From Streptomyces sp. NBC_00154 (lineage in GTDB: Bacteria > Actinomycetota > Actinomycetes > Streptomycetales > Streptomycetaceae): a DNA stretch of 64,000 nt. Below are positions 28,057-36,879 of this stretch, piece by piece; the first letter of the stretch is position 1, and each line of letters starts with the position of its first letter. Made by a program: the position numbers and the translations under genes. Under the pieces are notes generated by a model. That model was not told the origin of the DNA. It saw only the letters and a program-made list of their open reading frames with translations, and did no database searches. The DNA is taken from the NCBI RefSeq assembly GCF_026342835.1, contig NZ_JAPEMI010000001.1, forward strand, positions 1,990,501 through 2,054,500, read 5' to 3'.

Positions 28057-29457
28057 TCACTGCACCGGCGGCTTCTCTTCCCCTTCGTCCCCGCCCGCGG
28101 GCGGTGGCCCCGGCGCCGGGGGCGGGGGCGGGGGCTGAGTCGGGGCCGCACCCATTGCCGTGGCCCCGCGGGGCTGCGGCGCATGGCGAAGGGAGGCCTC
28201 CTGCCCGTACGTCCGCAGATAGCCGACCACCGTATTGGTGACCGCGACCAGCGGCACCGCGGTCACCGCACCGCCGATGCCCGCGATCATGCCGCCCGCG
28301 GCGACCGAGAGGACGACGGCGAGCGGGTGGACGCGTACCGCGCGGCCGAGGATGAACGGCTGCAGCACATGTCCCTCGATCTGCTGCACGGCCAGCACCA
28401 CGAGCAGCACCATCAGCGCGGTGAACACGCCCTCGGTGACCAGCGCGACGACCACCGCAAGCGCTCCGGAGACCACCGCGCCGACCAGCGGGATGAAGGC
28501 GAAGAGGAAGATGAAGACAGCGAGCGGCACCGCCATCGGCACATCGAGGAACCAGATCCCGAGCCCGATGAAGATCGCGTCGATCATGGCGACCAGCACC
28601 GTGCCCCGCACATAGGCGGTCAGCGTCCGCCAGGCACGCGGCCCGGCGCCCGCGACCCCCGGCCGGGCCTGGGCGGGTACGAGCTTGAGCACCCACTGCC
28701 AGATGCGCTTCCCGTCGTACAGCAGGAAGAGCGTCGAGAACATCGCCAGCAGTATCCCGGTGAGGACCTCCACCATCACGGTGACGCCCTGGAGCCCGGC
28801 GGAGGTGATCTCTTCGGTGTTGGTGCCGATGGTGTCGCTGAGGTTCTTCGCGACATCGTTGATCTGCTGCTCGGTGACGTGGAAGGGGCTGTCGAGCAGC
28901 CAGCGCTTCAACTCTTCGATACCGTCGCGCACCTTGTCGGAGAGGGTGTCGAGGTTGTCCATGACCTGCCAGACAACGAACCAGCCGACCAGGCCCATGA
29001 TGACGAAGCCCAGGATCGCCGTGACGGCGGTGGCCAGGCCGCGCGGCAGCCCGTACCGCCTCAGCCGGGCAACGGTCGGCTGCAGCATCGCGGTGACGAG
29101 CAGCGCGGCGACGAACGCCAGCACCACCAGCTGTACGGCACTGATGACCCGCATCAGCACCCAGAGCGTGCCCGCCAGGACGAGCAGCCGCCAGCCGGCC
29201 TCGGCCGCGACGCGCATCCCCCAGGGGATCGCCGCGACCGGATCGGGCCGGGCGCCGACGGACGGGGCGTATGCGGGCGGTGGCGGCACATGGTCGGCCG
29301 TGGCGGCAGGGTGGTCGGCGGCGGTCGGGATCGGCGGCTCGGCGTCCGCGTCCCGGTCCGCCTCGGCCTCCGCCGCGGCCCGGCGTTCCTCCAGCCGCTC
29401 GCCCAGCTCGGTCAGTTCGGCGCCCACCCGGCCGAGCCACCCTGGCAGTTTCGACAT
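28057..29457 (-). CDS. AI-2E (PerM/TqsA) family transporter
   Basis: A 466-residue integral membrane protein. Residues 1-75 are hydrophilic and rich in Ala, Glu and Pro; seven or eight hydrophobic segments fill about 88-420, with the family's central amphipathic region and the GxxxxxxxP blocks near LFAFIPLVGA; the tail is Pro-rich. Family members export small molecules such as autoinducer-2 or act as ion antiporters; the substrate here is unknown. The ATG at 29457 has GAGGA upstream; a longer frame to 29523 lacks support. Its promoter region lies towards the SLT gene's terminator. Confidence 0.9.
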   Translation of the reverse strand: MSKLPGWLGRVGAELTELGERLEERRAAAEAEADRDADAEPPIPTAADHPAATADHVPPPPAYAPSVGARPDPVAAIPWGMRVAAEAGWRLLVLAGTLWVLMRVISAVQLVVLAFVAALLVTAMLQPTVARLRRYGLPRGLATAVTAILGFVIMGLVGWFVVWQVMDNLDTLSDKVRDGIEELKRWLLDSPFHVTEQQINDVAKNLSDTIGTNTEEITSAGLQGVTVMVEVLTGILLAMFSTLFLLYDGKRIWQWVLKLVPAQARPGVAGAGPRAWRTLTAYVRGTVLVAMIDAIFIGLGIWFLDVPMAVPLAVFIFLFAFIPLVGAVVSGALAVVVALVTEGVFTALMVLLVVLAVQQIEGHVLQPFILGRAVRVHPLAVVLSVAAGGMIAGIGGAVTAVPLVAVTNTVVGYLRTYGQEASLRHAPQPRGATAMGAAPTQPPPPPPAPGPPPAGGDEGEEKPPVQ

Positions 29458-29525
29458 GTGTGTTCCTCTTCCCCCGATTTCTCTCCCCACCACTCCCCCG
29501 GAGTCGTCCGGACGACGGTACACGC

Positions 29526-29562
29526 GCGAAGCCCCTCACCGTAGGACGGTGAGGGGCTTCGC
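29526..29562. terminator. Hairpin after the SLT gene
   Basis: A perfect 17-bp stem (29526-29542 with 29546-29562) with an AGG loop lies 35 bases past the SLT gene's stop on the minus strand and before the transporter gene. Confidence 0.88.
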
Positions 29563-29597
29563 AAGGTTGAGACCGGAACCCCGGAAGGTTCCGATTT

Positions 29598-30299
29598 CTA
29601 GTACCAGTTGTTCGCCTGCCAGAAGGACCAGGCACCGCACGGGCTGCCGTAGCGGCTGTCCATGTAGTTGAGGCCCCACTTGATCTGGGTGGCCGGGTTG
29701 GTCTGCCAGTCGGCGCCCGCGGATGCCATCTTGGAGCCGGGCAGCGCCTGGACGAGACCGTAGGCACCGGAAGAGGCGTTGGTCGCCCGGTAGTTCCAGC
29801 TCGACTCGTGGTTCACGATGTTGCTGAAGCACTGGAACTGATCACTGGGGATCATCTGGCGAGCCATCGCCTGGACTTCGGCCACGGTGTACGAGCTCTG
29901 CGTGGCGAACGCGGAGGCGCTGCGGACCTCGGAACGGCTGGCGCGCTCGGCGTCCTCCTTGGCCTGCCGCTCCTGCTCCAGCTTGTCCTCGGCCGCCTGC
30001 TTCTTCGACTTGGCGTCCTTGGCGGCCTGGATGCGGGCCGCTTCCTCGGCAGACTTCTTCGCCGCCGCGTCGGCCGCGGACGCCTGGGCGTCGGCCTGCT
30101 GCGTCAGCGAGGCGGTCTGCACCTGGGCCTGCTGGCCCGCAGGGATGTCGGCGAGAAGCGTCGTGTCGGCTGCGGTCGCCTCGAAGTTGTTGTCGTCGAC
30201 AGCGGGAGTGCTGCCCGAAGCAACGCCTACGACGGCGCCGACGGTGGTGACCGCGGTGGCAGATGCCACGGCGAACCCCCGGACCGAGATCCGGCTCAC
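29598..30299 (-). CDS. Secreted SLT-type lysozyme-like protein
   Basis: A 233-residue exported cell-wall hydrolase. A signal peptide (SRISVRGFAVASATAV start) is followed by a long Ala/Lys/Glu/Gln-rich coiled-coil region (about 60-145) and a C-terminal lysozyme-like transglycosylase domain (about 155-233): Glu in NIVNHESSWNYRATN, then GAYGLVQALPGSKM and a closing CGAWSFWQANNWY. This is the layout of the small Streptomyces SLT proteins. GTG at 30299 is chosen because GGAAGGA lies 6 bases upstream; an ATG 18 bases earlier has no ribosome site. Confidence 0.88.
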   Translation of the reverse strand: MSRISVRGFAVASATAVTTVGAVVGVASGSTPAVDDNNFEATAADTTLLADIPAGQQAQVQTASLTQQADAQASAADAAAKKSAEEAARIQAAKDAKSKKQAAEDKLEQERQAKEDAERASRSEVRSASAFATQSSYTVAEVQAMARQMIPSDQFQCFSNIVNHESSWNYRATNASSGAYGLVQALPGSKMASAGADWQTNPATQIKWGLNYMDSRYGSPCGAWSFWQANNWY

Positions 30300-30636
30300 A
30301 CGGTGTCCTTCCAGCATCGCCCGCTTAGGTGACCTCGCAGGCGCAATCGTGCCCCTGACACTGGCCTCCCTACTGCTTGGGTCACGGGGAGGCACGGGCC
30401 CGGTGGGCAGCTCCCCTGAGGGAGTGCCGCGTGGTGCTCGCGGGCGGCATACGGACGGCGATTGTTGAGTTGTGTGGTGCGTGGCACCTCTGGAGGTGCG
30501 GGTGTGCCGTATGCGGGGCCTGACGGAAGCAAGACTCTGCCGGAACGGGCCGCCGCGAAGCAATTCTCCGTTGCGTGTGAAAGCTCACACCTCGTTTGGC
30601 TCAGGTGTTTTGCGGAAATGGCACCGCAACATGATG
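30300..30636 (-). other. Long leader region of the SLT gene
   Basis: No gene is seen in this stretch upstream of the SLT gene. It is rich in local hairpins, including GCACCTC/GAGGTGC (30484-30499) and GTGTGA-GCTT-TCACAC near 30584-30599. A structured 5' leader is likely. I looked for a c-di-AMP (ydaO) riboswitch, known before wall-lytic genes in Streptomyces, and did not find its conserved blocks. Confidence 0.45.
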
Positions 30637-30669
30637 CCGCCCGGCTAAGCTCGTTGGCTCGCCGGGCGG
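30637..30669 (-). terminator. Terminator of phoH-like gene
   Basis: A 9-bp GC stem (30637-30645 with 30661-30669) whose loop can pair as AGC/GCT, placed about 20 bases past the PhoH-like stop. Confidence 0.75.
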
Positions 30670-30690
30670 AATCAACTGTGGCATCCCCTA

Positions 30691-32013
30691 TCAGATCTGG
30701 CCTTCCTCCAGCATTTCGGTCACCAGTGCGGCGATCTGCGAACGCTCGGAGCGGGTGAGCGTGACGTGCGCGAAGAGCGGATGACCCTTCAGCTTCTCGA
30801 CCACGGCGACGACTCCGTCGTACCGGCCGACCCGGAGGTTGTCCCGCTGGGCCACGTCATGCGTGAGCACGACTCGGGAATTCGACCCGATTCTGGACAA
30901 CACGGTCAGCAGGACGTTGCGTTCGAGCGACTGCGCCTCGTCGACGATCACGAAGGCGTCGTGGAGCGACCGGCCCCGGATGTGGGTGAGCGGCAGGACC
31001 TCCAGCATCCCGCGCCCCAGTACCTCCTCGATCACCTCACGCCCGGCGACCGCCGACAGCGTGTCGAAGACGGCCTGCGCCCAGGGGCTCATCTTCTCGG
31101 CCTCGGTGCCGGGGAGATAGCCGAGCTCCTGCCCGCCGACCGCGTACAGCGGCCGGAAGACCATCACCTTCTGGTGCTGCCTGCGCTCCAGCACGGCTTC
31201 GAGACCGGCGCAGAGCGCCAGCGCCGACTTTCCGGTACCGGCCCGGCCGCCCAGCGACACGATGCCGACGTCCTGGTCGAGCAGCAGATCCAGGGCGATG
31301 CGCTGCTCGGCGCTGCGGCCGTGGATCCCGAAGGCCTCCCGGTCGCCGCGGACGAGGCGCACATTGCCCTCGGCCGTGACCCGGCCGAGCGCCTTGCCGC
31401 GCTCGGACTGGAGGACCAGTCCGGTGTGCACGGGCAGTTCGGCGACCTCGGGGACGTACAGCGTCTCCTCTCCGAAGAGCAGATCCACCTGCTCGGCCGA
31501 GAGCGGAAGTTCGGCCATCCCCGTCCAGCCGGAGTCGGTGATGGCGAGTTCCGCGCGGTACTCCTCCGCGAGAAGGCCGACCGACGATGCCTTGATGCGC
31601 AGCGGCAGGTCCTTGGAGACGACCGTGACGTCGTAGCCCTCGGCCTGGAGATTGCGCGCGACCGCGAGAATCCGTGAGTCGTTGTCCCCCAACCGGTAGC
31701 CGGCGGGCAGTACGCCGGGATCGGAATGGTTGAGTTCGACGCGCAGCGTTCCGCCGAGATCCCCGAGCGGGATCGGGGCATCCAGCCGGCCGTACCGGAC
31801 CCGGAAGTCGTCCAGCAGGCGCAGGGCCTGCCGGGCGAAGTAGCCGAGCTCCGGATGGTGGCGTTTGGCCTCCAGTTCCGTGACCACGACGATCGGGAGC
31901 ACGACTTCGTGCTCGTCGAAGCGGGCCATGGCGTTCGGATCGGCCAGCAGGACGCTGGTGTCGAGAACGTAGGTGCGCCTGTCGGGCATGCGGCGCTTTG
32001 TGCTGGTCACCAC
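30691..32013 (-). CDS. PhoH-like protein with N-terminal PIN domain
   Basis: A 440-residue PhoH2-type protein. Residues about 13-145 form a PIN ribonuclease domain (acidic residues in [11 protein letters not shown], an Asp-rich DND near the end of the domain); residues about 235-440 form a PhoH P-loop ATPase with Walker [10 protein letters not shown] and Walker B FVIVDEAQ. Such fusions act as ATP-driven RNA helicase-RNases. The start is one of two adjacent GTG codons (32013 or 32010), about 12 bases after a GAGGGGG stretch; the ATG at about 31989 lacks a ribosome site. A hairpin follows the gene. Confidence 0.92.
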   Translation of the reverse strand: MVTSTKRRMPDRRTYVLDTSVLLADPNAMARFDEHEVVLPIVVVTELEAKRHHPELGYFARQALRLLDDFRVRYGRLDAPIPLGDLGGTLRVELNHSDPGVLPAGYRLGDNDSRILAVARNLQAEGYDVTVVSKDLPLRIKASSVGLLAEEYRAELAITDSGWTGMAELPLSAEQVDLLFGEETLYVPEVAELPVHTGLVLQSERGKALGRVTAEGNVRLVRGDREAFGIHGRSAEQRIALDLLLDQDVGIVSLGGRAGTGKSALALCAGLEAVLERRQHQKVMVFRPLYAVGGQELGYLPGTEAEKMSPWAQAVFDTLSAVAGREVIEEVLGRGMLEVLPLTHIRGRSLHDAFVIVDEAQSLERNVLLTVLSRIGSNSRVVLTHDVAQRDNLRVGRYDGVVAVVEKLKGHPLFAHVTLTRSERSQIAALVTEMLEEGQI

Positions 32014-32491
32014 GGAAGGACGTACCCCCTCGGACGAGGTTGGGCTGCGACGGCGTCGCGGAGCATCCCAAAGGGAGAGGACGGACCGGGCTGCGGCCAC
32101 CTTGCGCGGGCCGAGCGCCGGCCCTCCGCGTCGGCCGCACTGTATGTACGGTCCTTCGTGTGCAAAGGGCCTCCCGGGCGAGCGGACTCGATGCCACTCA
32201 CTTGGACACGACGTCCGCCTGGTTTTTGACCGGACGTCGACCTGACAGGGGTATTCCCTCGAACACGCGAAGCCATGCCGCCACGAGGCGGGCGGGTGAG
32301 CCGGAAGTGATGTCCAGGACCACGCAGGTCCGGGCCCACGCTGTGAGCCTGTCCGGCACTTGGCGCCGGAACCGTTGCGCAGGGGCGCGGGCGAGCCGGA
32401 AGCAGTGCTCCGGAGCACGGGTCAGGGCGCCCACCCGCCCCGGGGTTCGGTCCTCGAACGCCGGACGGGCTGGGTTCGGATGCGTGTGGTG
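32014..32491. other. 478-base stretch without a supported gene
   Basis: Between phoH-like and uppS genes, both on the minus strand. It must hold the phoH promoter. The only recognisable item is a dispersed repeat at 32450-32471. Frames in this stretch lack ribosome sites and known motifs. Confidence 0.5.
32450..32471. repeat. Dispersed Streptomyces intergenic repeat
   Basis: The block GTCCTCGAACGCCGGACGGG closely resembles a short sequence I know as very frequent between Streptomyces genes. It lies 21 bases beyond the uppS stop, a usual location for it, and is flanked on both sides by GGTTCGG. Confidence 0.6.
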
Positions 32492-33253
32492 TCAGCCGCC
32501 GAAGCGGCGGCCTCGGGCCGCGTAGTCGCGCAGCGCGCGAAGGAAGTCGACCTTGCGGAACGCCGGCCAGAAGACTTCGCAGAAGTAGTACTCGGAGTGC
32601 GCGCTCTGCCAGAGCATGAAGCCGGACAGCCGCTGCTCACCGCTCGTACGGATCACCAGGTCCGGATCCGGCTGCCCCCGCGTGTACAGGTGCTCGGAGA
32701 TCAGGTCCGTGGAGACGATCTCCGCGAGGTCCTCGAAGGACGTCCCCTTGGACGAGTGGTCGAGCAGCAGAGACCGCACCGCGTCCGCGATCTCCTGCCG
32801 CCCGCCGTAGCCGACGGCGACGTTGACCAGTATTCCGTCGACGCCGACCGTGGCCTGCTCGGCCTCCTTGAGGACGGTCTGGGTGTGTGCGGGCAGCAGG
32901 TCCAGCGTGCCGACGTGGTGGACGCGCCACCGGCCGTCCGCCGCCAGGTCGCGCACGGTGTTCTCGATGATGCCGAGGAGCGGGGTCAGCTCGGACGCGG
33001 GCCGGTCGAAGTTGTCCGTGGAGAGCAGCCACAGGGTGACGACCTCGACATCGGTCTCACTGCACCAGCCGAGCAGCTCCTGGATCTTGTCCGCACCGGC
33101 CTGGTGCCCCTGCGCGGCCGTGCCGCCGGACGCCTTCGCCCAGCGCCGGTTGCCGTCGAGGATGACACCGATGTGCTTGGGCACCTGGGTGTGATCGAGG
33201 CGGGCCTCCACCCGGCGCGCGTAGAGCCTGTACACCAGGTCGCGCAAGTTCAC
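32492..33253 (-). CDS. uppS: Isoprenyl (cis-prenyl) transferase
   Basis: A 253-residue cis-prenyltransferase that condenses isopentenyl diphosphate to make polyprenyl diphosphates, the lipid carrier for wall synthesis. The diphosphate-binding motif is GVILDGNRRWAK (Asp33), followed by the NFDRP block and the C-terminal RTSGEQRLSGF motif. GTG at 33253 has AGAGG 8 bases upstream; a GTG nine bases earlier is possible. Streptomycetes often encode more than one such enzyme with different chain lengths; the product length here cannot be read from sequence alone. Confidence 0.92.
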   Translation of the reverse strand: MNLRDLVYRLYARRVEARLDHTQVPKHIGVILDGNRRWAKASGGTAAQGHQAGADKIQELLGWCSETDVEVVTLWLLSTDNFDRPASELTPLLGIIENTVRDLAADGRWRVHHVGTLDLLPAHTQTVLKEAEQATVGVDGILVNVAVGYGGRQEIADAVRSLLLDHSSKGTSFEDLAEIVSTDLISEHLYTRGQPDPDLVIRTSGEQRLSGFMLWQSAHSEYYFCEVFWPAFRKVDFLRALRDYAARGRRFGG

Positions 33254-33454
33254 TGAGTTCACCTCTCGGTTCTGTGCGGGCCCGCCCGCCCCACTGCCCG
33301 GGGTCCGGGGTCGTCCCCCCTGGGGATCGCCGCACAAGTCCGCAGAGTCCATCGCTCCGCCGTGCCGTGGCAGTCCCCGACGTCGCCACATTACTGCGCA
33401 GGCGCCGCACCGGCCCAACCTGGTCTGTCACAAGTACGTGATAAGGAGGGAAAC

Positions 33455-34495
33455 GTGACTGATTCTTCTTCCTCCTACCGGGCTGCCGGTTCGCGCTACG
33501 ACTCCATGGAGTACCGCCGGACCGGCCGCAGCGGTCTCAAGCTCCCTGCCGTCTCGCTCGGCCTGTGGCACAACTTCGGCGACGACCGCACACTGGACTC
33601 CCAGCGGGCGATTCTGCGCCGCGCCTTCGACCTCGGTGTGACCCACTTCGACCTGGCCAACAACTACGGCCCGCCGCCCGGCTCCGCCGAGCTCAATTTC
33701 GGAAAGCTCTTCCACCAGGACTTCGCCCCGTACCGTGACGAACTCATCATTTCGACCAAGGCCGGGTATGACATGCACCCCGGCCCGTACGGCGAGTGGG
33801 GCTCCCGCAAGTATCTGCTGTCGTCGCTGGACGCCTCGCTGAAGCGGATGGGGCTGGATTACGTCGACATCTTCTACTCGCACCGCTTCGACCCGGACAC
33901 CCCGCTCGAGGAGACGATGGGTGCGCTGGCCTCCGCAGTGCAGCAGGGCAAGGCGCTGTACGTGGGTGTGTCCTCGTACAACTCGGAGCAGACCGCCGAG
34001 GCCGCCCGGCTGCTCAAGGAGATGGGTGTGCCCGCCCTGATCCACCAGCCGTCCTACTCGATGATCAACCGCTGGACGGAGGACGACGGGCTGCTGGACA
34101 CGCTGGAGACGGCCGGCATGGGCTGCATCTCCTTCGTGCCGCTCGCCCAGGGCCTGCTCACCAACAAGTACCTCCATGGCATCCCGGAGGGTTCGCGCGC
34201 GACCCAGGGCAAGTCCCTCAGCCCGGAGCTGCTCTCGGACGAGGTGGTCCGCCGGCTGAACGGGCTGAACGACATCGCTCAGCGGCGCGGCCAGTCCCTC
34301 GCCCAGCTGGCACTCAACTGGGTGCTGCGAGACAGCCGTATGACGTCCGCCCTGATCGGCGCGTCGAGTGTGCAGCAGCTCGAGGAGAACGTCGCGGCAC
34401 TCGCCGGACCGGCGCTGTCCGCCGAGGAGTTGAAGGAGATCGACACCTTCGCCGTGGACACCGAGGGCACCAACATCTGGGCCGGACGGGGCTGA
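33455..34495 (+). CDS. mgrA: Aldo/keto reductase, MgrA (YghZ) type
   Basis: A 346-residue NADPH-dependent aldo/keto reductase close to E. coli YghZ, which reduces L-glyceraldehyde 3-phosphate and methylglyoxal. Catalytic residues are in FDLANNYG (Asp, Tyr), a STKAGYDM block (Lys), and a FYSHRFD block (His); ALIGASSVQQLEEN forms the cofactor site. GTG at 33455 follows AAGGAGGG at 33443-33450. It is divergent from uppS and followed by two strong hairpins. Confidence 0.92.
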   Translation: MTDSSSSYRAAGSRYDSMEYRRTGRSGLKLPAVSLGLWHNFGDDRTLDSQRAILRRAFDLGVTHFDLANNYGPPPGSAELNFGKLFHQDFAPYRDELIISTKAGYDMHPGPYGEWGSRKYLLSSLDASLKRMGLDYVDIFYSHRFDPDTPLEETMGALASAVQQGKALYVGVSSYNSEQTAEAARLLKEMGVPALIHQPSYSMINRWTEDDGLLDTLETAGMGCISFVPLAQGLLTNKYLHGIPEGSRATQGKSLSPELLSDEVVRRLNGLNDIAQRRGQSLAQLALNWVLRDSRMTSALIGASSVQQLEENVAALAGPALSAEELKEIDTFAVDTEGTNIWAGRG

Positions 34496-34500
34496 TCGGT

Positions 34501-34540
34501 CCGGTTCTCACGGGTCCCGCCCGGGACCCGTGAGAACCGG
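34501..34540 (+). terminator. First of two tandem hairpins after mgrA
   Basis: A perfect 19-bp stem (34501-34519 with 34522-34540) almost closed to the tip. It is followed by an A-run rather than a T-run. Confidence 0.85.
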
Positions 34541-34552
34541 CCCACAAAAAAA

Positions 34553-34590
34553 TCGGGCCGGTCCGTGGGGGGGGATACGGACCGGCCCGA
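34553..34590 (+). terminator. Second hairpin with G-rich loop
   Basis: A perfect 14-bp stem (34553-34566 with 34577-34590) with a loop of eight G residues plus AT, followed immediately by seven more G residues. Together with the first hairpin this is an unusually strong stop signal. Confidence 0.8.
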
Positions 34591-34648
34591 GGGGGGGTTT
34601 CCACCATAACCCTTCGTAAGTGATGCTGCGTGCCACGCCGCTCCATAA

Positions 34649-35087
34649 TTACTCTCCGAATTCGCAGGACTCCGGTCCGAGCACGGATTCCGGGGCCCGG
34701 GAGAGGGTGCAAAGAGGGCGGACGGCCGACGGCGCCGCCTTGACGCCGGACCGGCATCTCCCGGGTCCGGGCCCGTTCCCGTTCGCGGCCCGCAATGGGC
34801 TCGGTGGCCGCCGACCGGTCACCTTGCGGCCCTCGGCCCCGGTGGTGTGCCGGTCCTGGGCCATCGGAGTGAGCGCCGCCTCGATCCGCTCGACCTGGGC
34901 ATCGGCCTTCACCCGGTCGGCGGCGGGTCGCTCCGGCGGAGAGCGTGGGCCTCGTCGTGAGCGCCGGTGCGGTCGCTGCCGCGGCGCCGGCCTGCGCCCG
35001 CTCCTTCCCGCAGCCCGCGAGGGCCGGGGCCAGGACGGGCACCGTCGCGCCGGCGAGGACCGCAGCCGTGCGTCTCGCGGAGGTCAT
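34649..35087 (-). pseudogene. Probable frameshifted lipoprotein gene
   Basis: From ATG at 35087 the minus strand encodes a lipoprotein signal peptide with lipobox LAGC (Cys near residue 25) and an Ala-rich start. After about 50 residues (near 34930) that frame turns into Arg/Gly-rich sequence, while another frame continues as a more protein-like sequence (VKADAQVERIEAALTP, then to the stop at 34649). One frameshift would join the two. The product is unknown. A sequencing error is the other explanation. Confidence 0.4.
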
Positions 35088-35138
35088 GGACCACATATGG
35101 GACACGCCCTGACCTGATGGGCCGCTAGTTTCCGCATC

Positions 35139-36293
35139 ATGACGACACGAACCGCGACCGTGACCTGGGCCCAGGCGAACGCGCGCCGGATCGAACGCCA
35201 GGGCCTCGCCGCCCCGATGGCCTCCTCCTCCGACCGTGCCGTGTCGGCGATGCTCGCCGCGCATGCACAGGTGTCGTCCGCCGCCGAGCTGTCCGTGGGG
35301 CTGCGGCTGGCGGGCGCGACGCGTACCGACGTGCGCAAGGCGCTGTGGAACGACCGCACCCTGGTCAGGACGTATGGGCCGCGCGGCACCGTACATCTGC
35401 TGACGGCCGCCGAACTGTCCTTGTGGATCGGTGCGTTGTCCGCGATCCCGGCCGGTACCGGCCCGTTCCGCAAGGACGTCCGGCTGAGCGCGGATCAGAC
35501 CGAGGAGGTTCTCGCGGCGGTCGGCGACGCGCTGACGGGGGCCGAGCTGACGATCGACGAGCTCTCCGACGCGGTGATAGCCCGCACCGGGCCATGGGCC
35601 GGGGACCGGGTGATGCCCGCGTTCCAGGACATGTGGCCGCGCTGGCGGCAGGTGATGCATCTCGCGGGCCACCGCGGTGTGCTGTGCTTCGCCCCCGACC
35701 GCGGCCGCAAGGTCACGTACACCAACCCGGGCGCCACCCCGCTCGACGGCCCGGAGGCGCTGGCCGGGCTCGTACACCGCTATCTGCACGCGTACGGGCC
35801 CGCCACACCGCGGCACTTCGCGAAATGGCTTGCCGCGCCGAACAGTTGGGCGGCGTCGGTCTTCGCGGAGCAGGCCGGGACCGGGGCGATCGAAGAGGTG
35901 GCGTACGAGGGTGGCGGGCCGGCCTGGCTGGCGACGGGCGACACCGACTTCCCCGCCGGGCCGGCGCGCGGGGTTCGGCTGCTCCCCTACTTCGATGCGT
36001 TCGCCATCGCGTCACAGCCGCGCGAGAGGCTCTTCCCGGGCGCTGCGTACACCCGCGCGCTGGCGGGTGGCCAGGCGGGGAACCACCCGGTGCTGCTGAT
36101 CGACGGCACGGTCGCCGGGGTCTGGCACCAGCGCCGCTCGGGCCGCCGGATCGCGGTGACCGTGGAGCCGCTGTCCCCGCTCACGGCCGGGCAGCTGCGG
36201 GAGCTGGAGGAGCAGGTGGAGCGGGTGGGGGTGGTGCTGGAGGGGAAGCCGGAACTGACGGTCGGAAAGGTGTCGGTGGGGCCGCACGCATAG
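35139..36293 (+). CDS. Winged-helix DNA-binding protein, AlkZ-related (HTH_42)
   Basis: A 384-residue protein of the HTH_42 superfamily, which includes the AlkZ and AlkX DNA glycosylases that unhook interstrand cross-links and alkylated bases. Family landmarks are the N-terminal helix, a GLRLAG segment where AlkZ has its catalytic Gln motif, the YGPRGTVHLL strand, a YGPATPRHFAKWL block and the late LLPYFDAFAI block. The clear QxQ active-site motif of AlkZ is not seen, so activity may be different or absent. It stands alone, without a cross-linking antibiotic cluster beside it. Confidence 0.8.
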   Translation: MTTRTATVTWAQANARRIERQGLAAPMASSSDRAVSAMLAAHAQVSSAAELSVGLRLAGATRTDVRKALWNDRTLVRTYGPRGTVHLLTAAELSLWIGALSAIPAGTGPFRKDVRLSADQTEEVLAAVGDALTGAELTIDELSDAVIARTGPWAGDRVMPAFQDMWPRWRQVMHLAGHRGVLCFAPDRGRKVTYTNPGATPLDGPEALAGLVHRYLHAYGPATPRHFAKWLAAPNSWAASVFAEQAGTGAIEEVAYEGGGPAWLATGDTDFPAGPARGVRLLPYFDAFAIASQPRERLFPGAAYTRALAGGQAGNHPVLLIDGTVAGVWHQRRSGRRIAVTVEPLSPLTAGQLRELEEQVERVGVVLEGKPELTVGKVSVGPHA

Positions 36294-36323
36294 CGCCTGC
36301 CCGGTAGCCGGTGGCTTGTCCTC

Positions 36324-36782
36324 TCAGGTGGTCGCTTCCGCGCCGCGGTGGCCTCGGGTGTAGCGGATCGCGACATTGTCCCCGCCGATGACGACGAAGC
36401 GTCCGCCCTCGCACCGGATGACGGCCTGGTGCACCTCGCCGCGCTCGTCCCGGAGCTCCTCCGTGCGGGTGACCGTCCACCCGCCGTCGGGCGGTTCCGG
36501 CAGGTGCGGCAGGGCGGCGAACTCCCACTGGCCGGCGGGTACGCACCAGTCGGGCAGGCGCGGCCAGGTGCCGGGGCCGATATGCAGGGTCCAGTCGGAG
36601 GCGCAGGTCAGGAGCAACGACTGGCTGTCGGAGAGCAGGAACTCGACGGCCTCCGGTTCCCCCATCCGTCCCTCCGGCCGGTAGAAGAGGCCGAGGACAC
36701 CGACGACCCGTGCCCCTCTGAGCCATTCGGCGTTGCCCTGCCGCGTGCTGCGGGAGGCCTCCTCGCCGTTCTCCACCCTCAT
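36324..36782 (-). CDS. Uncharacterised 152-residue protein
   Basis: I do not recognise this protein. It has no signal peptide, a mixed beta-rich composition (LLLTCASDWTLHIG, then VIRCEGGRFVVIGGD near the end) and a basic, Arg/Glu-rich start. The ATG at 36782 follows AAGGAG with good spacing, which supports it as a real gene. It is convergent with the AlkZ-related gene; the methyltransferase gene upstream is on the same strand and ends about 97 bases away. Confidence 0.7.
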   Translation of the reverse strand: MRVENGEEASRSTRQGNAEWLRGARVVGVLGLFYRPEGRMGEPEAVEFLLSDSQSLLLTCASDWTLHIGPGTWPRLPDWCVPAGQWEFAALPHLPEPPDGGWTVTRTEELRDERGEVHQAVIRCEGGRFVVIGGDNVAIRYTRGHRGAEATT

Positions 36783-36879
36783 GGCCTGCTCCTTCCCCGT
36801 GCGCTCACCGCCCAGGGTCGCATCATTTTGGGCGTACGCCGGTGAAGGGAGAGTGATGGCACAGCGAGCGTCACCACGT

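Noticed and set aside
30300..30690. c-di-AMP (ydaO) riboswitch before the SLT gene
   Set aside because: Expected from family context, but the conserved GGGGGACC and GACAGCUAACC-type blocks were not found on the minus strand.
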